A DNA stretch of 64,000 nucleotides from the NCBI GenBank assembly GCA_045642705.1, contig JAZUJK010000008.1, positions 1 through 64,000 of the forward strand, given 5' to 3'. Shown here piece after piece: positions 55,299-64,000 of the stretch. This DNA comes from UBA1227 sp045642705. Lineage in GTDB: Bacteria; Bacillota; Clostridia; Oscillospirales; Acutalibacteraceae. Each line of letters begins with the position of its first letter. Position 1 is the first letter of the stretch. The position numbers and the translations under genes are program-made. Below the pieces are notes generated by a model. It did no database searches. It was not told the DNA's origin and saw only the letters and a program-made list of their open reading frames with translations.

Positions 55299-56587
55299 TG
55301 TGGCTCTTAATCTGGGGACTTGGCCTCGCAGGTCAGCTCTGCTGGAATATGGAGAATCAATGGTTTAATACATTTGTCTATGCCAAGATAGGCAAGGACC
55401 CACGTATCATCACAGGCATGCTCATCTGTAGTGCGCTTGCTACAACTTTTTCCACATTCTTCTTTGGCACTTGGTCAGACAGAATAGGCAAGCGTCGCTA
55501 CTTCATATCCCTAGGTTATATTCTATGGGGTATATTCACGATTTGCTTTGGCCTAACTCAGTTCATCACCAAGGATTTATATCTACTCCTTGGCATACTC
55601 GTTGTACTAGCAGATACTGTAATGAGCTTCTTTGGCTCTATGGGCAACGATTCGGGCTTTAATGTCTGGTGTAATGATATTATGACCCCTGAGAACAAGG
55701 GAGGCATAGGAGCCGCTATGGCGACTCAGCCTGTAATCGGCACAATGCTCGGTACAGTTGTCGGTGGATTCCTTGTAGGAAGCGATGACAATTATATGCG
55801 CCTCTTTATCGTTATGGGTGCATTCGTTATCATCTGCGGTATTCTTTCATTCTTCGCACTCGGTCCACAGGATGATGTAACACCGACACGTGATGGCTCA
55901 TTCTGGCATCAATTCTTCTCAGTGTTCAATTTCAAAGAGTTCTTCAAGCTAAAGGAACTTGTTTTCCTTCATCTCGGACTTGCAGTTTTCTTTATAGGAT
56001 TTAATGTTTATTTCGCATATCTCGGAAACTATCTCATCTATTATCTCGGATATAGCCCTGATATGATGGGTATCATCGAGGCAGTACCACTTACAATAGC
56101 AATGCTCTTTGCTATTCCTGTTGCGAAACTTATCAACAAGAATAAGGAACCTTATATCGTACTTGTTGCTGTTGTAATCAATGCAATCGGTTGCCTCATC
56201 ACATATTTTGTAAAAGCAGAAAATGTTGACCCAACCAAGATGTTCAATCCTCATGTATGGATTGGCATACTCGTTGTTGGTATCGGATATATTTCAATTC
56301 TCGAGGCTTCAAAAGTTTGGGCCAAGAGACTCTTCCCAGCAGACAAGAAGGGCCAGTTCGAGGGTATATGGATTCTCTTCTTTGTACTAATTCCTTGGAT
56401 TGGTGGATCAATCCTCGGCGAAGCAACGGTTAAGACATCTGGTGTTCAATTCCTTGATACGGCTAGTAACCAGATGCAATATATACCAAATGGCAATATC
56501 TTCCTTGTAGGCGGAATCTTCTGCTTACTATCACTTATTCCATTTGGACTTACTCTCAAATATTTCAAGGAGAGAATAAAAGAATAA
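55265..56587 (+). CDS. MFS transporter (SLC45/sugar-type)
   Basis: The 440-residue protein has about 12 hydrophobic segments. WLLIWGLGLAGQLCWNMENQWFNTFVY at the N-terminus and FFFGTWSDRIGKRRYFISLGYILWG, with the inter-helix D-R-x-G-R/K-R motif, fit sugar or glycoside-type MFS carriers. Cargo unknown. It is coupled to the phosphatase gene by overlap and followed 11 bases later by the TRAP binding protein. Possibly a sugar phosphate or cation symporter. Confidence 0.88.
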   Translation: MEKNVRRSKFMMWLLIWGLGLAGQLCWNMENQWFNTFVYAKIGKDPRIITGMLICSALATTFSTFFFGTWSDRIGKRRYFISLGYILWGIFTICFGLTQFITKDLYLLLGILVVLADTVMSFFGSMGNDSGFNVWCNDIMTPENKGGIGAAMATQPVIGTMLGTVVGGFLVGSDDNYMRLFIVMGAFVIICGILSFFALGPQDDVTPTRDGSFWHQFFSVFNFKEFFKLKELVFLHLGLAVFFIGFNVYFAYLGNYLIYYLGYSPDMMGIIEAVPLTIAMLFAIPVAKLINKNKEPYIVLVAVVINAIGCLITYFVKAENVDPTKMFNPHVWIGILVVGIGYISILEASKVWAKRLFPADKKGQFEGIWILFFVLIPWIGGSILGEATVKTSGVQFLDTASNQMQYIPNGNIFLVGGIFCLLSLIPFGLTLKYFKERIKE

Positions 56588-56598
56588 GGGGATTAACA

Positions 56599-57564
56599 AT
56601 GAAAAAGCTTGCACGTATCACTGCAATAACCCTTTTACTTGTAATCGTAGTTACGAGTTTCAGTGCTTGCGGTGGTAAAAAGATGATGTTTGGTACAGGC
56701 GGTACTGCCGGTACATACTATGCCTACGGCGGCGTAGTAGCACAGTACATTACCAAATATTCTGGATTCAAGACAACCGCTGTATCAACAGGCGGTTCCA
56801 AGGTAAACATCCAGACTATCCAAGACGGAGACTTCCAGCTTGGATTCACACAGTCAGATGTTATGGCCTATGCATGGATGGGTGCTAAATCATTTGAAAC
56901 AGATGGTGCGACTCATGACTTCCGTGTACTCGGTGGTCTCTATGCAGAAACAGTACAGCTAATTACAATGGATGAAAACATCAAGACAGTAGATGACCTC
57001 CGCGGCAAGAGCGTATCAATCGGCGCCGCAGGTTCAGGCGTTTTCTATAATGCTATGGATGTTCTTGAAGTAGCTGGACTTACAATCAAGGATATCAAGC
57101 CACAATATCAGAGTTTCGAAGACAGTAAAGAGGCTCTAAAGGATGGCAAGATTCAGGCAGCATTCATCGTTGCCGGTGCTCCAACAACTGCTATTACAGA
57201 ACTCGCAACAACCAACGGAGTACATTTTGTACAGATTGATGGCGAGCTCCGTGACAAGCTCCTTGAGAAATGTCCTTACTATGCACCTCTGCAGATTCCA
57301 GCTGGTACATATCCAGGTGTAGATGGTCCTGTTGAAACAATCACAGTTAAAGCAACTGTAGTTGTATCAGCTAAACTTCCTGCAGATACTGTTTATAAGA
57401 TGACAGCAGCAATCTTTGATCACGTTGATGAGATTACTGCTGAGAATGCCAAGGGTAAAGAACTTACTCTTGAGAACGCAACAGAGGGTATGGCAGCACC
57501 ATTCCACGAAGGTGCAGCTCGCTACTATGCAGAGCATGGTATCACTGTTGCCACAGAAGGGTAG
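56599..57564 (+). CDS. TAXI-family TRAP transporter solute-binding lipoprotein
   Basis: The 321-residue protein has a signal peptide with lipobox F-S-A-C (Cys24), then FGTGGTAGTYYAYGGVVAQYITKY, the TAXI signature, and QDGDFQLGFTQSDVMAYAW. It captures a small organic acid (often glutamate or a dicarboxylate) outside the membrane. Partner permease lies nine bases downstream. AAGGGG precedes the ATG. Confidence 0.93.
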   Translation: MKKLARITAITLLLVIVVTSFSACGGKKMMFGTGGTAGTYYAYGGVVAQYITKYSGFKTTAVSTGGSKVNIQTIQDGDFQLGFTQSDVMAYAWMGAKSFETDGATHDFRVLGGLYAETVQLITMDENIKTVDDLRGKSVSIGAAGSGVFYNAMDVLEVAGLTIKDIKPQYQSFEDSKEALKDGKIQAAFIVAGAPTTAITELATTNGVHFVQIDGELRDKLLEKCPYYAPLQIPAGTYPGVDGPVETITVKATVVVSAKLPADTVYKMTAAIFDHVDEITAENAKGKELTLENATEGMAAPFHEGAARYYAEHGITVATEG

Positions 57565-57575
57565 GGTGATGATTG

Positions 57576-59528
57576 ATGAGTGAAACTGTAAACACAGCTG
57601 CAACTGATGTTGAAGCAGTCATGAAAAAGTATGACAGAGAGTCCAACCAGAGAATCTGGACAGGCACTCCTCGTATCATTGTCCGCGCAATAATGGTAAT
57701 CTTCTCACTCTGGTGCATCTATGTAACACTATTTGCAACATTCCTTGAGGAGATTAGACTTACATCATTCCTCGGTCTTATCGTTATGATGGGATTCCTT
57801 ATTTACCCAGCCAAGAAGGGGGAAGTAAGGGAGAATTATATGCCATGGTATGACATCGTAATGATGGTACTTGGCACAGCATCATATTTCTATTACACAT
57901 TCTATGCCAATACAATTATCAACCAGGGAACAAGATTCCAGGTATATCAGATAGTTATTGGTATCATAGGTATTCTTGCTCTAATCGAAGTTACAAGACG
58001 TTGCGTTGGTATTCCAATTCTATGCGTTGCAGGCTTCTTCGTTATATATGCACTGAGCTTTGGTCTTACCAATCCAGAGTTCTTTGGCAGAGTAAAATAT
58101 CTCGTTCGTAACCTTTTCTATACCAAGGAAGGTATTCTCTCAACACCAATCAATGTATGCTCTAAATATATAGTTATATTCATCATCTTTGGCGCCTTCC
58201 TCGAGAGAACTGGTATTTCAAACTTCTTTATTGAACTTGCAAATAGTATTGCAGGTAAATATGCTGGCGGCCCAGCTAAGGTGGCCGTTATCTCATCCGC
58301 ACTCTGCGGCATGGTTTCAGGATCATCAGTTGGTAACACAGTTACAACTGGTTCTGTAACCATCCCAATGATGAAGAAGACAGGCTACAAGCCTGAATTT
58401 GCCGGCGCTGTTGAGGCAGCCGCATCAACAGGTGGACAAATTATGCCACCTATTATGGGTGCCGCCGCATTCTTAATGGCAGACTTTGTCGGAATTCCAT
58501 ATTCAACAATTATCGGCAAGGCTGTATTGCCAGCAATTCTATATTTCACAGGTATTTTTATCACAGTACATCTCGAGGCTAAGAAGCTCGGTCTCTCAGG
58601 TATCTCCAAGGAAGACTTACCTAAGATTAAGGAGCTTATTAAGAAGACATATCTTCTCTTGCCACTTGTAATGCTTGTTGTATGGGTATCTGGAAACTTT
58701 ATGACAATGCAGAAAGCTGCAAGCCTTTCAATCATTCTTGCAATCGCTGTAAGCCTTATTGACAAGAACAATAGAATTACATTCACTAAGATTCTCGATG
58801 CACTCGAAGCAGGAGGCAAGAGCACAATCACAGTTGCTGCAGCATGTGGTGTTGCAGGTATCATTGCTGGTTCTATCACAATGACAGGTCTTGCAAATGA
58901 ACTTATCAATGCCATCGTTGGTGTTGCAGGCAACCATCTCTTTGTCGCTCTCTTCCTCACAATGCTCTGCTGCATCGTGCTTGGCATGGGTGTTCCTACA
59001 ACAGCAAACTATTGCATCATGGCCGCAACATGTGCGCCAATCCTCATTAGAATGGGTGTTCCAGCTGTCGCTGCACACTTCTTCGTATTCTACTTCGGCA
59101 TAGTTGCTGATATCACACCACCAGTTGCACTCGCAGCCTATGCGGGCTCCGCGATAGCAAAATCCAATCCGATGAAGACAGCGCTCAACGCATCGCGTCT
59201 CGCTATCGCTGTATTCATTGTTCCATACGTATTCTGCTACAGCCCATCACTTCTTCTTATTGATACAACAGCAGGGGAAGTAGTAAGAATCATTATCACT
59301 TCACTAATCGGTATATTCAGTATTGCCGCAGGACTTGAAGGATATCTCAAGATGAATATCAATCCAATCATAAGAATAGTAATGGTTGGCGCTGGTCTTC
59401 TTCTTATTGTTCCATCACTTATTACAGATATTATTGGTATCGCACTTGTTGCCGCATCAATAGGTCTCCAGTACTTGATCTTTAATATCAAGAATAAGGA
59501 TAATAAGCAATCATATGTAGAGGCATAA
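57576..59528 (+). CDS. TRAP transporter fused permease (DctQ-DctM type)
   Basis: The 650-residue membrane protein joins the small and large TRAP subunits. The N-terminal part has a few segments; then GGPAKVAVISSALCGMVSGSSVGNTVTTGSVTIPMMKKTGY, AAASTGGQIMPPIMGAAAFLMADF and GVPTTANYCIMAATCAP are conserved in 4TM/12TM fused TRAP permeases. It moves the solute delivered by the preceding TAXI protein using a sodium gradient. The start is ATG 57576. Confidence 0.94.
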   Translation: MSETVNTAATDVEAVMKKYDRESNQRIWTGTPRIIVRAIMVIFSLWCIYVTLFATFLEEIRLTSFLGLIVMMGFLIYPAKKGEVRENYMPWYDIVMMVLGTASYFYYTFYANTIINQGTRFQVYQIVIGIIGILALIEVTRRCVGIPILCVAGFFVIYALSFGLTNPEFFGRVKYLVRNLFYTKEGILSTPINVCSKYIVIFIIFGAFLERTGISNFFIELANSIAGKYAGGPAKVAVISSALCGMVSGSSVGNTVTTGSVTIPMMKKTGYKPEFAGAVEAAASTGGQIMPPIMGAAAFLMADFVGIPYSTIIGKAVLPAILYFTGIFITVHLEAKKLGLSGISKEDLPKIKELIKKTYLLLPLVMLVVWVSGNFMTMQKAASLSIILAIAVSLIDKNNRITFTKILDALEAGGKSTITVAAACGVAGIIAGSITMTGLANELINAIVGVAGNHLFVALFLTMLCCIVLGMGVPTTANYCIMAATCAPILIRMGVPAVAAHFFVFYFGIVADITPPVALAAYAGSAIAKSNPMKTALNASRLAIAVFIVPYVFCYSPSLLLIDTTAGEVVRIIITSLIGIFSIAAGLEGYLKMNINPIIRIVMVGAGLLLIVPSLITDIIGIALVAASIGLQYLIFNIKNKDNKQSYVEA

Positions 59529-59529
59529 C

Positions 59530-60057
59530 ATGTTAAAACAGTCTAAACTTATAGCCATACTGCTATCATTAATACTCACCATATCTCTCACGGGCTGTAT
59601 GCCAGTCTATGAGACCGAGAATAATGATAATCCAGTTACACCAACACTCTATGGTCCATATAGCGTAGAGCGCGTCGTAGACGGCGACACGATAATAATA
59701 GATTTGGACGGGGAGAGAACGAGAGTAAGATTCCTCGGAGTAGATACACCAGAGAGTGTTGCACCAGATGAGGAGAGAAATACAGAGGAGGGTGTTGTTG
59801 CATCAGACTACACCAAAGCGCTGCTTCCAAAAGGCAGTCTCGTATATCTCGAATATGACATAGTCAGAACTGATAAATATGATCGAGTTCTTGCATATGT
59901 ATATCTGGATGATCAAGAAACTATGATTGAGCGCAAACTTCTCACTGACGGCATGGCCAAAGTTTATAATGATCGCGACAATAAACTCTACTATGATGAG
60001 TTTTGCAAATTAGAACAAGCTGCACAGAATTCTCATATTGGTATCTGGGCAGAGTAG
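59530..60057 (+). CDS. Thermonuclease-family (SNase) lipoprotein
   Basis: The 175-residue protein has a lipoprotein signal ending L-T-G-C (Cys23), then an SNase-fold domain: GPYSVERVVDGDTIIIDLDG, RTRVRFLGVDTPES, VYLEYDIVRTDKYDRVLAYVYL and KLEQAAQNSHIGIWAE. It probably degrades extracellular nucleic acids at the membrane face. It starts one base after the TRAP stop and ends at a strong terminator. Confidence 0.92.
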   Translation: MLKQSKLIAILLSLILTISLTGCMPVYETENNDNPVTPTLYGPYSVERVVDGDTIIIDLDGERTRVRFLGVDTPESVAPDEERNTEEGVVASDYTKALLPKGSLVYLEYDIVRTDKYDRVLAYVYLDDQETMIERKLLTDGMAKVYNDRDNKLYYDEFCKLEQAAQNSHIGIWAE

Positions 60058-60065
60058 GAGATAAG

Positions 60066-60105
60066 AAAAACCCTAGGGAAAATAAATCCCTAGGGTTTTT
60101 ATATT
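60066..60105 (+). terminator. Strong terminator after the nuclease lipoprotein gene
   Basis: AAAAACCCTAGGGA (60066-60079) pairs perfectly with TCCCTAGGGTTTTT (60087-60100). The 14-bp stem is followed by ATATTT. Confidence 0.93.
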
Positions 60106-60110
60106 TATAC

Positions 60111-60165
60111 TTTACATGGGCGAGAAATTGTGATAAAATTATACAAAATAAAAATTTTGTATAAT
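60111..60165 (+). promoter_or_regulatory. Promoter with a perfect 28-bp inverted repeat
   Basis: TTTACA (60111-60116), a 17-bp spacer and TAAAAT (60134-60139) form a good promoter. Overlapping its end is a perfect inverted repeat: ATTATACAAAAT (60138-60149), four A, then ATTTTGTATAAT (60154-60165). The palindrome covers the predicted start point, the usual place for a repressor. Read as two 11-bp arms around 6 bp it also has the geometry of a tyrosine-recombinase core site, and a recombinase gene follows. Confidence 0.65.
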
Positions 60166-60188
60166 ATAGGGTAGTTAAAAAGGCAAAA

Positions 60189-60237
60189 ATAGGCCTAATA
60201 TGGCTGTTTTTGTGAAAAAACACCTCTCTTGGCCTAT
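60189..60237 (+). repeat. Two-stem hairpin between the promoter palindrome and the recombinase
   Basis: An outer stem ATAGGCC (60189-60195) with GGCCTAT (60231-60237) encloses an inner stem TGTTTTT (60205-60211) with AAAAACA (60216-60222). The structure covers the start of a possible short reading frame and may control it. Confidence 0.5.
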
Positions 60238-60298
60238 ATTAGCTTGTTTTATACTTATTGCTATATTACTTGGCTTATACCCTGAAATTTGCAACTGA
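60200..60298 (+). CDS. Possible 32-residue hydrophobic peptide
   Basis: An ATG at 60200 opens MAVFVKKHLSWPILACFILI, then AILLGLYPEICN and TGA. Basic residues at the N-terminus and one membrane segment (about 11-27) give the profile of a small membrane peptide or type I toxin. AGG at 60191-60193 is a weak ribosome site. It lies downstream of a strong promoter with an operator-like palindrome, and its start is held in a hairpin. The evidence is only the frame and hydrophobicity pattern, so this is tentative. Confidence 0.35.
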   Translation: MAVFVKKHLSWPILACFILIAILLGLYPEICN

Positions 60299-60385
60299 TT
60301 TGTAGCCTCTCAGTTTTTTTAGCTTAACACTACATCGTTTAAAAAATTTCTATTCGATGACATTTTTACAGGATTTGGTGATTTT

Positions 60386-61372
60386 ATGATTACTCGTGCA
60401 GACTATGATGAATTTCCAGAAATTTTAATAGAATTCCTTAATTATATGGATGCTATTAAAAACAGATCTAAAAATACTATTTCTGAATATGCGACTGACA
60501 TGCGTACCTTTTTTAGATTCATGAGATACTATAAAGAACACCTCGATGTCGATATTAAGAACGATGAAGAGTTTTCCAAAATTGTTATCAAAGACATCGA
60601 TAACGAGTTTGTGAAAAAAATAACAATAACAGATGCCTACGCTTTTCTTGCATTTTGTAAAGATGATCGTTCAAACTCAGCTAGAACCAGAGCTCGTAAG
60701 GTTAGCACCATTCGAGACTTCTTTAAGTTCTGCAAGACTCAGAAAGGTATTATTGATGAGGATCCGATGCAGCAGCTCGACTCCCCTAAACTTAAACAGA
60801 CACTTCCGAAATACTTAACTCTTGATGAGGCAACTGCACTTCTTAGAAACTCATTTGAAGGACCTAATAAAGAACGAGATTTTGCTATAATTACGTTGTT
60901 TCTCAACTGTGGAATGCGTCTCTCAGAGCTCGTAGGACTAAATTATACTGATATACGTCAGGATAATACAATCAAGGTTACAGGAAAAGGTAATAAAGAG
61001 CGTACAATCTACTTAAATGACGCATGTATAGGCGCAATTAATGCATATATGAGAGTCCGCCCAGTTGATGGTGTAATAGATAAAGAAGCTCTATTTCTAA
61101 GTAATAGACTGAAAAGAATCAGTCCTAAGACTGTACAACATATTGTCTATCAAGCCCTTGATAGAGCTGGTCTTGAGGGTTATTCAACACACAAACTTCG
61201 CCATACTGCAGCAACACTTATGTATCAATATGGTGATGCAGATATCCTGGTACTAAAAGAAATTTTAGGTCACGAAAATGTCGGCACCACTCAGATTTAT
61301 ACACATATAGTTAATGACCAATTAAAGACTGCGACTGATAACAATCCGCTCAATAAGACCAATATAAAATAA
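60386..61372 (+). CDS. Tyrosine recombinase of the XerC/XerD family
   Basis: The 328-residue protein has an N-terminal SAM-like DNA-binding domain (about 8-110) and a catalytic domain with the conserved residues R178 (GMRLSELVGLNY), H269-x-x-R272 (THKLRHTAATLM), H296 (GHENVGTT) and Y305 (QIYTHI). It performs strand exchange at paired short sites, for chromosome dimer resolution or a related task. No attachment sites of a prophage or transposon are seen, so a housekeeping role is more likely. The 28-bp palindrome upstream could be its binding site or its repressor's. Confidence 0.92.
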   Translation: MITRADYDEFPEILIEFLNYMDAIKNRSKNTISEYATDMRTFFRFMRYYKEHLDVDIKNDEEFSKIVIKDIDNEFVKKITITDAYAFLAFCKDDRSNSARTRARKVSTIRDFFKFCKTQKGIIDEDPMQQLDSPKLKQTLPKYLTLDEATALLRNSFEGPNKERDFAIITLFLNCGMRLSELVGLNYTDIRQDNTIKVTGKGNKERTIYLNDACIGAINAYMRVRPVDGVIDKEALFLSNRLKRISPKTVQHIVYQALDRAGLEGYSTHKLRHTAATLMYQYGDADILVLKEILGHENVGTTQIYTHIVNDQLKTATDNNPLNKTNIK

Positions 61373-61374
61373 AA

Positions 61375-61410
61375 CAAGCCCTGACCATTTCGGTCAGGGC
61401 TTTTAATTTT
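61375..61410. terminator. Bidirectional terminator between the recombinase and the hybrid kinase
   Basis: AAGCCCTGACC (61376-61386) pairs perfectly with GGTCAGGGCTT (61392-61402), flanked by AAAACA and TTTTAATTTT. Confidence 0.92.
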
Positions 61411-63970
61411 AGATATATTTAAGAAGTGTTTTCTTGAGCAGATGAATATCAAGTGGCTTGGCCAAATGATCATTCATTCCAGCTTCAAATGCTTTCTTCT
61501 TATCCTCATCAAATGCATTTGCTGTCATCGCAATAATTGGCAATTTATCGACATCTTGTACATCTGTCATCTCACGTATAGCGCGAGTTGCTTTGTAGCC
61601 GTCCATATAAGGCATTTGGATGTCCATGAGGACAATATCATAATATCTGCCATCCTTGTGTTCTGCGATCATAGAGACAGCCTCAGAGCCATCTGTTGCT
61701 TCCTCAACTATGATGCCTTCTTCTTCCAAGGTATCCTTGGCAATATCACGATTGAGCTGATTGTCCTCAACAAGCAAAACACGTTTACCTTGAAGTGACA
61801 ATTTCATATCAATTTCTTCTTCACCAAGTCTTCTATGAATTGGCAAATCAGTAAGTTCTAGTTCAAATGTGATTGTAACTGTTGTGCCGACATTATATTC
61901 ACTCTCAACGGAGATTTCTCCGCCCATCATATCAACAAGTTTCTTGGTGATTGACATACCAAGACCAGTTCCTTGAATACCACTAGTTGTAGATGTCTGT
62001 TCACGTGAGAATGAGTCGAAAATATGCTCAAGGAATTCCTTGGACATTCCAATACCATTATCCTTTACTTTGATAACGTACTTGGCAAAATTCTCTTTTT
62101 TACTTTCCTCTTCCTCAACAGAGAGATTGATATATCCGCCTGCATTAGTATATTTAATTGAATTACCAACAGTATTCATAAGAATTCTGTTGAGACGTAA
62201 ATCATCACAGAGTACTTCGTCATGATCACAACTGTAATTGAGTGTGAGATCAAGGCTCTTTTGCTCAGCTGAGAACATCATAATCTCAAAGAACTTGCTT
62301 AGTGACTCTCTGAGATTCATAGCCTCTTTTTCAATTGTGACATTACCACTCTCAATACGGCTCATATCAAGAATATCATTGATAAGACCGAGAAGTTGTC
62401 TACTTGATGATTGTACATTTGTTAGGCATTCATGAACCTTGTCCTTATCATCAATATACTTTTCTGCCATATTAGTAAATCCTACGATAGCATTCATAGG
62501 TGTTCTAATATCATGACTCATTGAGAATAGGAATTCAGATTTCGCTAAGCTTGCAGCCTCAGCACGGTCACGTGCCTCATGAAGGCTCTTTTCATATTCT
62601 TTTGTCTGTCGGATTTCATCATCACGATTAGCAAAAGATAAAACGACAATATGAGGCTCTTCTTTTACATCGCTCATCTTAATATAACGTGCTTCCCAGA
62701 AGTTGCCAGACTTGGTCTGATATGTGATAGCAAATGATTTCTTATTTCTTAGTTCCTGCTTTAAATTAGCAATTGTAGCTCCATAAGAAACCTTAGCTGC
62801 ATATTCCTCTGTTATAAATGCTGAGACATAGAGATTTAGAATAGCTGAATATTTGTCAATGTCCTCAATCATCTCACCGATATTGGACATAACATTTTTA
62901 GATATGTTAGATATATCAAATGAGTCCTCATCGAGATTTACAAGACATAGAGCATCAAAGTCTGTTGCAAGAATATCGACCAAGTCCTTGGTCTCCTTAA
63001 CGTCCTTGCTCTGCTTCTTAATAATCTCACGGTTCTCTTCAAGTTCCCTATTTAACTTATCGCTGATTACTTTACGATAATCAACATATAAGAGGCCAAC
63101 AATTGTTGATAAGAGAATTATTCCGACAATTATTACAGTTAAATAAAGTCTGTCACTTGTCGTAATATATGGTGCAGCATAAGCATTTATCTTCAAACCA
63201 TTTATGTCGGTAGAAACAAAAGATGCACCAAATGAATCTGAATTGCCTTTAAATGGCTTTTCTGATTCAGCAACAGCATATTCTTTATCTGTTAAAGAAT
63301 CAATTACTGCTACTCTAGAAACCATATTACCATTTCCATAAGCATCATCAATGCTAATTTGGATATTACTAAATACCTTATCAGGGTCCAAGACAATAAC
63401 AGCAAGTCCCCAATATTCACTAACATTGTCATGATTTAAATCAACATAGATTGGAAGAAGTCCAATTATTGATAATTCATTGCGGATTTTAAAATCACTT
63501 CTGATATAGAACTTATCATTTGCTGTATTGGTCTTGAATTGTTCAGTATTTACATCATCCGTAAAATTATAACCATAAAATGACGAATTACCTTCATACG
63601 GATATACATAGGTTACTGTATTATCCTTAGCAAATGCAACAGTTGAAATAACAGAATTATCCTTCATCATTCGCTTGGCAATTTGATCAAACTTTTCACG
63701 ATTGATATTTCCATCAGTATAAACCATGTATTCTTCCATGATTCGCATATTGGAAAAGTTTGCATTGAAATTGTCATAAGCAGTAGTAGATACAGTTCTA
63801 GCAAAAGCATCAGCATTCTTAAATGCAATATTTCCCATATAAACTGTATAAACTAGTAAGCATAGTCCACATACAGCTCCAGCAATTAGAAATGAAGAAA
63901 AAAATGTTATGCTTAAAATATATTCTTTTAAGAAACGCTTAAGAGTCATCTTCTCTTTTTTCTGTTCCAT
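61409..63970 (-). CDS. Hybrid sensor histidine kinase/response regulator
   Basis: About 853 residues. A first membrane segment (about 17-40), an extracellular sensing domain (about 45-275; Cache-like by pattern), a second membrane segment (about 276-297), a helical linker and PAS-like region, then HisKA with H486 in LFSMSHDIRTPMNAIVGF, HATPase (NTVGNSIKYTNAGG, VKDNGIGM, GTGLGMSITKKL), and a C-terminal receiver with D783 in LMDIQMPYMDG. No output domain follows, so signal passes to a partner through phosphotransfer. The start is taken as ATG 63970 after GGGTG. No response regulator gene is visible near it. Confidence 0.93.
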   Translation of the reverse strand: MEQKKEKMTLKRFLKEYILSITFFSSFLIAGAVCGLCLLVYTVYMGNIAFKNADAFARTVSTTAYDNFNANFSNMRIMEEYMVYTDGNINREKFDQIAKRMMKDNSVISTVAFAKDNTVTYVYPYEGNSSFYGYNFTDDVNTEQFKTNTANDKFYIRSDFKIRNELSIIGLLPIYVDLNHDNVSEYWGLAVIVLDPDKVFSNIQISIDDAYGNGNMVSRVAVIDSLTDKEYAVAESEKPFKGNSDSFGASFVSTDINGLKINAYAAPYITTSDRLYLTVIIVGIILLSTIVGLLYVDYRKVISDKLNRELEENREIIKKQSKDVKETKDLVDILATDFDALCLVNLDEDSFDISNISKNVMSNIGEMIEDIDKYSAILNLYVSAFITEEYAAKVSYGATIANLKQELRNKKSFAITYQTKSGNFWEARYIKMSDVKEEPHIVVLSFANRDDEIRQTKEYEKSLHEARDRAEAASLAKSEFLFSMSHDIRTPMNAIVGFTNMAEKYIDDKDKVHECLTNVQSSSRQLLGLINDILDMSRIESGNVTIEKEAMNLRESLSKFFEIMMFSAEQKSLDLTLNYSCDHDEVLCDDLRLNRILMNTVGNSIKYTNAGGYINLSVEEEESKKENFAKYVIKVKDNGIGMSKEFLEHIFDSFSREQTSTTSGIQGTGLGMSITKKLVDMMGGEISVESEYNVGTTVTITFELELTDLPIHRRLGEEEIDMKLSLQGKRVLLVEDNQLNRDIAKDTLEEEGIIVEEATDGSEAVSMIAEHKDGRYYDIVLMDIQMPYMDGYKATRAIREMTDVQDVDKLPIIAMTANAFDEDKKKAFEAGMNDHLAKPLDIHLLKKTLLKYI

Positions 63971-64000
63971 ATAAACACCCGACAAAAAGCCAGTGAAAAT

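Noticed and set aside
60386..61372. Tyrosine recombinase as an integrase of a mobile element
   Set aside because: No direct repeats, tRNA target, excisionase or phage genes are near; the protein looks like the housekeeping XerC/D group.

Overview
The window looks like part of the chromosome of a low-to-moderate GC Gram-positive anaerobe in the Clostridia, probably Lachnospiraceae-like. This is inferred from gene content: HemZ, class III fructose-bisphosphatase, ECF transport, a hup-rqcP-divIC-S1 cluster, lipoprotein signals and strong AGGAGG-type ribosome sites. No rRNA, tRNA or CRISPR array was seen.

Region 1 (1-8.2 kb) is an AT-rich restriction-modification island. It holds the tail of an Mrr-like nuclease and a complete type I system: hsdM, hsdS, an extra half-hsdS, DUF4160 and DUF4238 passenger genes, and hsdR, in one tightly overlapping operon. 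hsdS ends in a 40-bp AG dinucleotide tract. Loss of one repeat unit would fuse it to the downstream half-hsdS, giving a predicted 651-residue subunit with three target-recognition domains. The same gene carries a TAEL tandem repeat of the EcoR124 type between its first two recognition domains. A promoter palindrome lies in front of hsdM. This looks like a phase-variable specificity switch and is the most striking system in the window.

Region 2 (8.2-18.8 kb) holds groES-groEL, an O-antigen ligase-like membrane protein, and a TetR regulator with its own operator ahead of a small reductase/membrane cluster (atypical SDR, DUF1295, two unknown proteins). Two tandem CNNM/CBS proteins and an RluA-type pseudouridine synthase follow.

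Region 3 (18.8-27 kb) is corrinoid-related. Two uroporphyrinogen-decarboxylase-like paralogues run divergently from a cobalamin riboswitch with its own terminator. The riboswitch controls an ECF transporter (T, fused double ATPase, S) and a lipoprotein with a transcobalamin-like domain. A CofE-like F420 gamma-glutamyl ligase homologue follows from its own promoter.

Region 4 (27-52.5 kb) is mostly housekeeping: uvrB, a surface protein, uvrA, a 52-residue membrane peptide, fbp, recJ, rel, a metallo-hydrolase, hemZ, a uridine-kinase-like protein, a lipid-linked flippase, hup, rqcP, divIC, an S1 protein, a fumarase alpha subunit with no beta partner beside it, a THUMP methyltransferase, a lipid kinase, radA and a YczE-like protein.

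Region 5 (52.5-64 kb) has a lipase (minus strand), a PC4-like protein, a cupin, a tyrosine phosphatase, an MFS transporter, a TAXI-TRAP transporter, a nuclease lipoprotein, a regulatory palindrome with a possible 32-residue membrane peptide, a tyrosine recombinase and a hybrid sensor kinase (minus strand). Most operons end in strong intrinsic terminators, several shared by convergent genes.
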